A DNA stretch of 9,938 nucleotides from Desulfotomaculum sp. (GTDB taxonomy: Bacteria > Bacillota > Desulfotomaculia > Desulfotomaculales > Desulfohalotomaculaceae). Below the pieces are notes generated by a model. That model had not been told where the DNA came from and did no database searches. It saw only the letters and a list, made by a program, of their open reading frames with translations. Numbering within the stretch: the first letter of the stretch is position 1; the number at the start of each line of letters is the position of its first letter. The stretch covers positions 1-9,938 of the forward strand of contig JAJOKN010000061.1 in NCBI GenBank assembly GCA_021129815.1. Reading direction: 5' to 3'. A program made the position numbers and the translations under genes. Shown piece by piece: positions 5,836 to 9,938 of this stretch.

Positions 5836-8514
5836 TTGACGGGAAAGGAAATCAGGAAAAAATTTTTAGATTTTTTTGAAAAGCGTGGACATATGATAAT
5901 GCCTAGTGCTTCCTTGATACCTCATGATGATCCTAGCATATTGTGGACAGCTGCAGGAATGGTTCCGTTTAAACCCTTTTTTACAGGACAGGCAAAGCCA
6001 GAAGCAAAAAGGATTGCTACTTGTCAAAAGTGTCTTAGAACTCCTGATATTGAAGAAGTAGGCAAAACTGCAAGACATCACACTTTTTTTGAAATGCTGG
6101 GAAATTTTTCTTTTGGAGATTATTTTAAAGAAGAAGCCATAAATTGGGCGTGGGAATTTGTTACGGAAGTTTTAAAATTAGATAAAGAAAAGCTTTGGAT
6201 CACTGTATATCAGGATGATGACGAAGCTTTTGAAATTTGGAATAAACAGGTGGGAGTACCCAGTGAAAAGATTTTGCGCATGGGAAAAGACACTAACTAT
6301 TGGGAAATAGGGGTAGGTCCTTGTGGGCCATGTTCAGAGATATACATTGATTTGGGGGAACACCGCGGCTGTGGAAAGCCTGACTGTAAGGTAGGTTGTG
6401 AGTGTGATCGTTTCTTAGAAATATGGAATCTTGTTTTCATTCAGTACTTTCGAGATGAAAACGGCAACTATACTCCTCTTAAAAGCAAAGGCGTAGATAC
6501 TGGAATGGGACTGGAGCGAATTGCTTCTGTATTGCAAAATGTCCCTACTAATTTTGATACTGATTTGTTTAAGGACATAATAAATTTTGCAGCTTCGCTT
6601 ATAAATATTGAATATGGCAAAAACGATAAGCATGACTTAGCGCTTAAGATAATAGCAGATCATACGCGCGCAGTTACTTTTGCTATTGGTGATGGAGCGC
6701 TGCCGTCTAACGAAGGTAGAGGATATGTAATTCGAAGACTCATTCGGCGTGCAGTTCGGTTTGTATATACTTTAACAGAAAATAAAGCTTTTAGTTCAAA
6801 GGAATCTTTGAAAAGCACTGAATCTTACCTGCCCTGTATTTATAAAATTGCAGGTGCAGTAATAGACCAAATGAAAGATGCATATCCAGAGTTAGAACAG
6901 AAGCGGGAGCAAATAGAAAAAGTTATTCTTTTAGAAGAAAAGCGCTTTTTAGAAACATTAAAGCAAGGTATGGAATTATTGAGTCAATTAATTGCAAAAT
7001 CTTTGGAAGAGAAGAGCGCGGTGATTTCAGGTTATGATGCTTTTAAGCTGTATGACACTTATGGGTTTCCACTTGAGCTCACGCGTGAAATAGCAGCAGA
7101 ACATGGATTATCAGTTGATGAAGAAAAATTTAAAGCTGCTTTAGATGAGCAGCGTAGTCGTTCTAGAAGTGCAAGGCAGGAAACAAAGTACTTAACAAAA
7201 GAAGAGGAAATTTATCAACATTTAAAGAGCCGAATGGGAGAGACTAAGTTTGTAGGCTATGATGAGTTTAAAACTAAATCAAAGCTCATCGCTATATTGA
7301 AAGATGGCATAGAACAGGATTTTGCAAGTGCTGATGAAAAAGTGGAAGTAATACTGGATGTAACTCCTTTTTATGCTGAAAGCGGTGGTCAGGTATCAGA
7401 TCATGGCATCATATCGGGAAAAGGTTTTGAAATTGAAATAACTTCAGTACATAAGCCTGTGGAAAACTTTATAGTTCACATTGGAAAAGTGAAGAAAGGC
7501 ACTGTCAGAACAGGCAGTGAAGTAGAAGCAGCGATAGAAGTTAAGCGAAGATACGATATTATGAGAAATCACTCGGCGGCGCACTTGCTTCATCAAGCTT
7601 TAAAAGATGTGTTGGGACAGCATGTAAACCAAGCAGGTTCTTTGATAGAGCCAAGACGCTTGAGATTTGATTTTACTCATTATTCAGCGCTGTCCAAAGA
7701 GGAACTTGAAAAAATAGAAGATTTAGTCAACGAAATGATATTCAACAATTTGCCAGTTGAAATTTTTGAGACTACTCTTGATAAAGCAAAAGCAATGGGA
7801 TCAGCAGCGTTGTTTGATGAAAAATACGGCAATAAAGTTAGAGTAGTAAAGATGGGGAATTTTAGCCTAGAGCTGTGTGGCGGTACGCATGTTAGATTTA
7901 CTTCTGAAATAGGTGTGTTCAAACTTGTGAGTGAAAGCAGCATAAGTGCAGGAGTGCGACGTGTGGAAGCAGTTACAGGTAGAGGTGTACTTGAATATTT
8001 GAAAAGCAAAGAAAAACAGGTACTAAAAATTGCCGATGCTCTAAAAGCAAAACCAGGTGAAGTGATAGAACGAGTGCAGGCGTTGCAAAAAAATATTATA
8101 GAATTGGAGAAGAATTTAGAAGCACTGAAAAAAGAAGTGATAAAGCAAAGAGTATCAGAATTATTAGGACAGGTTTATGATTTAAATGGAGTAAAAGTGT
8201 TAACTGCGGTTGTTTCAGTTAGCAGTACAGAAGACTTAAAGCAAATGTCAGATATGATAAAAGAAAAACTCACATCTGGAATTATAGTGCTTGGCGCTGC
8301 AGTTGGTAAGAAGGCAAGCTTAATAACAGTTGTCACAAAAGATTTATTAGATAAGGGACTGCATGCAGGTAAAATTGTTAAAGAATTAGCAAAGATTGTT
8401 GATGGCGGTGGAGGCGGAAGGCCAGACATGGCGCAAGCAGGAGGGAAAAATCCCGATAACTTAAAAAATGCTATTGACTCAGCGCGCAAAGTTATTGAAC
8501 GTTATCTGACTTAA
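5836..8514 (+). CDS. alaS: alanine--tRNA ligase
   Basis: This class II synthetase charges tRNA-Ala in the cytoplasm and removes mischarged Ser or Gly. The TTG at 5836 gives the usual MTGKEIRKKF start and 892 residues. In order there are the catalytic domain with motif 1 (~19-50, GMVPFKPFF), motif 2 (~80-100, RHHTFFEMLGNFSFGDYFK) and motif 3 (GVDTGMGLER, 219-228), then a cysteine-rich GCGKPDCKVGCECDRF stretch (178-193). The tRNA-binding helical region follows, then the editing domain with zinc ligands His579 and His583 (HSAAH) and Cys681 and His685 (CGGTH). A coiled coil lies at ~735-775, and a C-terminal domain has the glycine-rich GGGGGRPDMAQAGG. Residues ~314-335 look like a short insertion compared with the usual sequence. 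It ends 6 bases before a terminator. Confidence 0.97.
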   Translation: MTGKEIRKKFLDFFEKRGHMIMPSASLIPHDDPSILWTAAGMVPFKPFFTGQAKPEAKRIATCQKCLRTPDIEEVGKTARHHTFFEMLGNFSFGDYFKEEAINWAWEFVTEVLKLDKEKLWITVYQDDDEAFEIWNKQVGVPSEKILRMGKDTNYWEIGVGPCGPCSEIYIDLGEHRGCGKPDCKVGCECDRFLEIWNLVFIQYFRDENGNYTPLKSKGVDTGMGLERIASVLQNVPTNFDTDLFKDIINFAASLINIEYGKNDKHDLALKIIADHTRAVTFAIGDGALPSNEGRGYVIRRLIRRAVRFVYTLTENKAFSSKESLKSTESYLPCIYKIAGAVIDQMKDAYPELEQKREQIEKVILLEEKRFLETLKQGMELLSQLIAKSLEEKSAVISGYDAFKLYDTYGFPLELTREIAAEHGLSVDEEKFKAALDEQRSRSRSARQETKYLTKEEEIYQHLKSRMGETKFVGYDEFKTKSKLIAILKDGIEQDFASADEKVEVILDVTPFYAESGGQVSDHGIISGKGFEIEITSVHKPVENFIVHIGKVKKGTVRTGSEVEAAIEVKRRYDIMRNHSAAHLLHQALKDVLGQHVNQAGSLIEPRRLRFDFTHYSALSKEELEKIEDLVNEMIFNNLPVEIFETTLDKAKAMGSAALFDEKYGNKVRVVKMGNFSLELCGGTHVRFTSEIGVFKLVSESSISAGVRRVEAVTGRGVLEYLKSKEKQVLKIADALKAKPGEVIERVQALQKNIIELEKNLEALKKEVIKQRVSELLGQVYDLNGVKVLTAVVSVSSTEDLKQMSDMIKEKLTSGIIVLGAAVGKKASLITVVTKDLLDKGLHAGKIVKELAKIVDGGGGGRPDMAQAGGKNPDNLKNAIDSARKVIERYLT

Positions 8515-8519
8515 AAGCA

Positions 8520-8565
8520 AATTCACCTCATTAATGAACTTAATGAGGTGAATTATTTTATTTTT
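8520..8565 (+). terminator. alaS rho-independent terminator, possibly bidirectional
   Basis: AATTCACCTCATTAA (8520-8534) and TTAATGAGGTGAATT (8540-8554) form a perfect 15-bp stem with a 5-base loop, TGAAC. It is followed by the T-rich tract TTTTATTTTT (8556-8565). It stands just after the alaS stop. On the other strand the stem is followed by a weaker T-rich stretch, so it may also end the converging minus-strand gene at 8609-8728. Confidence 0.9.
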
Positions 8566-8608
8566 ATGAAAAAGGTTTAAGTTTTATTTGATACTAGCTA
8601 AATATGAT

Positions 8609-8728
8609 TTAATTGCTTTCAGAGCAAGAATTGTAATGACCGCAGCAGCATATGAAAACTAGAAAAATTAAAACTAAAAAAATCATAAAAGTGCACTGAT
8701 TATGGTAGTGATCTCCGTAAAAGCCCAT
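8609..8728 (-). CDS. 39-residue cysteine-containing membrane miniprotein
   Basis: This minus-strand frame runs from ATG (8728-8726) to TAA (8611-8609). The protein starts MGFYGDHYHNQC, continues with a membrane-spanning stretch TFMIFLVLIFLVFI (~13-26), then CCCGHYNSCSESN. The key support is AAGGAGG (8744-8738 on this strand), 9 bases before the ATG and among the best ribosome binding sites in the window. The form, an aromatic and His-rich head, one hydrophobic helix and a Cys cluster, resembles the small hydrophobic proteins (YjcZ-like) found in spore-forming Firmicutes. I do not recognise an exact family. It converges on alaS and diverges from ireB. It could be a sporulation or envelope miniprotein, or a toxin-like peptide, but no antitoxin RNA is visible. 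The function is not known. Confidence 0.6.
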   Translation of the reverse strand: MGFYGDHYHNQCTFMIFLVLIFLVFICCCGHYNSCSESN

Positions 8729-8737
8729 TTTGTATAA

Positions 8738-8744
8738 CCTCCTT
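8738..8744 (-). promoter_or_regulatory. ribosome binding site of the minus-strand miniprotein
   Basis: The minus strand reads AAGGAGG here, 9 bases upstream of the ATG at 8728. A full-length match placed at the right distance from an open frame on this strand is the main evidence that the miniprotein is translated. Confidence 0.65.
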
Positions 8745-8747
8745 TTT

Positions 8748-8776
8748 TTGTGAGTTTTTAATTACAGTGATATAAT
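8748..8776 (+). promoter_or_regulatory. predicted promoter of ireB-ruvX-DUF1292
   Basis: TTGTGA (8748-8753) and a perfect TATAAT (8771-8776) are 17 bases apart, with TGA just before the -10 box as an extension. The start site would be near 8783, giving a leader of about 70 bases before the ireB ATG. It follows a strong terminator, so it opens a new unit. Confidence 0.65.
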
Positions 8777-8799
8777 ATGGCAGTAAGTAATAAAAAGTT
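8771..8799 (-). promoter_or_regulatory. possible sporulation-type promoter for the miniprotein
   Basis: On the minus strand 8779-8771 reads CATATTATA, which fits the CATAnnnTA -10 pattern of the mother-cell factor sigma-K. AACT (8799-8796) lies 16 bases upstream, near its loose mACm -35 pattern. The -10 uses the same base pairs as the + strand TATAAT box. The patterns are short and AT-rich, so chance is a serious alternative. Confidence 0.25.
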
Positions 8800-8853
8800 A
8801 CATAAAGAAAAATTAAAAAATTATTTATAAGTTAAAGAAGGGAGGGTGATTTT

Positions 8854-9135
8854 ATGAAAAATGATTTTTCAGAAAACACTGTAATGTTTAAGTTTGAACA
8901 TGATTCAAATAAAGCTCGTGATATTTTAAAAGAAGTTTGTATTGCTCTTAAGGAAAAAGGATATAACCCAGTAAATCAACTTGTTGGGTATTTTTTGTCA
9001 GGAGATCCTGCTTATATTACCAGCCACAAAAATGCACGCAATATAATCAAGCGTATGGAAAGAGATGAATTGCTGGAAGAACTGATTAAGCATTATTTAG
9101 ATACCCAACAAATAAATTTAAATGGCGGTAAATAA
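8854..9135 (+). CDS. ireB: IreB family regulatory phosphoprotein (DUF965)
   Basis: This is a small cytoplasmic protein of 93 residues. In Enterococcus its homologue is a substrate of the PASTA kinase IreK and affects cephalosporin tolerance. Most of the length matches the family: a variable N-terminus with Ser and Thr (MKNDFSENTVMFKF), then KARDILKEVCIALKEKGYNP (20-39), the signature VGYFLSGDPAYI (44-55), and the acidic-basic helix RMERDELLEELIKHYL (67-82). Phosphorylation would be expected among the N-terminal Ser/Thr residues, but that cannot be shown here. The ATG has a strong site, AAGGGAGG (8838-8845). It heads the Firmicute set ireB-ruvX-DUF1292, usually found after alaS, with its own promoter here. 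Confidence 0.93.
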   Translation: MKNDFSENTVMFKFEHDSNKARDILKEVCIALKEKGYNPVNQLVGYFLSGDPAYITSHKNARNIIKRMERDELLEELIKHYLDTQQINLNGGK

Positions 9136-9156
9136 AAAACGGTATATATTTTATTT

Positions 9157-9163
9157 AAGGAGG
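9157..9163 (+). promoter_or_regulatory. ribosome binding site that sets the ruvX start
   Basis: AAGGAGG is 10 bases before TTG 9174, but only 1 base before the in-frame TTG at 9165, which is therefore an unlikely start. Confidence 0.7.
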
Positions 9164-9173
9164 ATTGTCTTTT

Positions 9174-9587
9174 TTGAGAATATTGGGTTTAGATATAGGT
9201 GATAAGATAGTTGGTGTTTCTATAAGCGATTCTTTAGGGCTTACTGCTCAAGCTTTAAGAGCAATTCAACGCTCAAATGATAAAAAAGATATAGAAGCTT
9301 TAAAAAAGATTATTGATGAGTATCAGGTTGAGAGAATAGTTATAGGCTTACCTAAAAATATGAATGGTACGTTAGGAATTCAGGCTGAGAAAATTAAAGA
9401 GTTTTCTTGCAAAATTAAAAAGCATGTTGAAGTTCCATTAGAATTTTGGGATGAGCGTCTTACAACTGTAGAAGCAGAAAAACTGCTCATCAGAGCAGAT
9501 ATGAGCAGAAAAAAGCGTAAAAAAGTGATAGACAAACTAGCTGCTACATTTATTTTACAGGGTTACCTTGATAGACAAAAATTATAA
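9174..9587 (+). CDS. ruvX: RuvX/YqgF family RNase H-fold nuclease
   Basis: This is a predicted Holliday-junction resolvase-like nuclease. In E. coli the homologue YqgF is linked to processing of the 5' end of 16S rRNA, so an RNA role is likely. From TTG 9174 it has 137 residues, the family's usual length. It starts MRILGLDIGDKIVGVSISD with the first acidic active-site residue, Asp7. The strand RIVIGLPKNMNG (54-65) follows, then FWDERLTT (91-98) with Asp93 and Glu94, and IDKLAATFILQGYL (119-132) with Asp120, the last acidic residue. All expected catalytic positions are intact. It lies 38 bases after ireB, with a DUF1292 gene 24 bases downstream, so all three are probably one operon. Confidence 0.94.
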   Translation: MRILGLDIGDKIVGVSISDSLGLTAQALRAIQRSNDKKDIEALKKIIDEYQVERIVIGLPKNMNGTLGIQAEKIKEFSCKIKKHVEVPLEFWDERLTTVEAEKLLIRADMSRKKRKKVIDKLAATFILQGYLDRQKL

Positions 9588-9611
9588 AACTTAAGATGAT
9601 GAGGTGATATT

Positions 9612-9869
9612 ATGTTTGAACATGATGAAGTAATCACATTGATAGACGAAGAGGGACAGGAACATGATTTTACAGTAATCGATATACTTGAAGTGAAAGA
9701 ACGTGAATATGCTATATTATTACCTGCTGAGGAAGAAACAGATGAAGCAATTATTCTTAAAATTGTGCCTGGTGAAGATGGTAGCGATCTTCTGGTAGAT
9801 ATTGAAGATGATGAAGAATGGGATAAAGTTGTTGCAGTGTGGGAAGAAAAGACTCAAGACGATAATTAA
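9612..9869 (+). CDS. DUF1292 family acidic protein (YrzB-like)
   Basis: This 85-residue protein is strongly acidic, with runs such as EEETDE (40-45) and EDDEEWD (65-71). It begins HDEVITLIDEEGQEHDF, the typical DUF1292 opening, followed by an EREYAILLP strand (30-38). The family is small, cytoplasmic and of unknown function, and in Firmicutes it is nearly always next to ruvX and ireB. GAGGTG (9601-9606) precedes the ATG by 5 bases. It is the last complete gene in the window. No terminator is visible in the 69 bases that follow. Confidence 0.92.
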   Translation: MFEHDEVITLIDEEGQEHDFTVIDILEVKEREYAILLPAEEETDEAIILKIVPGEDGSDLLVDIEDDEEWDKVVAVWEEKTQDDN

Positions 9870-9892
9870 AAATGAAACGAAAAAGAGTGTTA

Positions 9893-9923
9893 TTGCTTGT
9901 TTTATTTACATCAATTGTATAAT
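9893..9923 (+). promoter_or_regulatory. weak candidate promoter at the window end
   Basis: A perfect TATAAT lies at 9918-9923. TTGCTT (9893-9898) is 19 bases upstream and TTGTTT (9897-9902) 15 bases upstream, neither at the best distance. GGGAG near 9931-9935 could be the ribosome binding site of a gene starting beyond the window. Confidence 0.25.
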
Positions 9924-9938
9924 GTTATTCGGGAGAAG

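Noticed and set aside
7680..8009. Reverse-strand open frame of 109 codons inside alaS
   Set aside because: It lies across the conserved editing-domain coding sequence, has low-complexity composition and no recognisable domain.
1..9938. CRISPR array, insertion sequence, tRNA or rRNA genes, phage or defence genes
   Set aside because: No regularly spaced repeats, transposase-like proteins, tRNA-like cloverleaf or rRNA segment were found by reading; the gene content is housekeeping.

Overview
The window is an AT-rich chromosomal segment from a low-GC Gram-positive bacterium, most likely a clostridial anaerobe (Thermoanaerobacterales-like). This rests on the strong AAGGAGG-type ribosome binding sites, frequent TTG starts (iscR, iscS, alaS, ruvX), an iscR-iscS-iscU-mnmA cluster, and the Firmicute order alaS / ireB / ruvX / DUF1292. 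The genus is an inference; no rRNA or other marker is present. Every full-length gene but one small one lies on the + strand.

Layout. Positions 1-69 hold the 3' end of an unidentified gene. 140-1759 carries rtcB (RNA ligase) and a DUF456 membrane protein. 1771-2197 is a thioredoxin gene with its own promoter. 2203-5605 is an iron-sulfur and sulfur-transfer cluster: iscR (Rrf2 regulator), iscS (cysteine desulfurase), iscU (scaffold) and mnmA (tRNA 2-thiouridylase). A short zinc-ribbon gene broken by a frameshift and an amber codon follows (5689-5809). Then comes alaS (5836-8514), closed by a strong hairpin terminator. 8609-8728 on the minus strand encodes a 39-residue cysteine-containing membrane miniprotein with a near-perfect ribosome binding site. 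From 8748 a new transcription unit begins: ireB, ruvX and an acidic DUF1292 protein.

How the genes work together. IscS draws sulfur from cysteine and can hand it to IscU for cluster assembly and to MnmA for s2U34 in tRNA. IscR probably senses cluster status and controls its own operon. A promoter with a 16-bp imperfect palindrome over its -10 box, followed at the predicted transcript start by a perfect 14-bp inverted repeat, precedes iscR. MnmA has the CXXC + C cysteine set associated with Fe-S-dependent thiolases, so it may also be a client of the cluster machinery beside it.

Most of the window is conserved housekeeping DNA, and I see no clearly new multi-gene system. The most unusual items are the minus-strand miniprotein and its promoter overlapping that of ireB, the cysteine-rich tail on IscS, the iscR control region, and the decayed zinc-ribbon gene.
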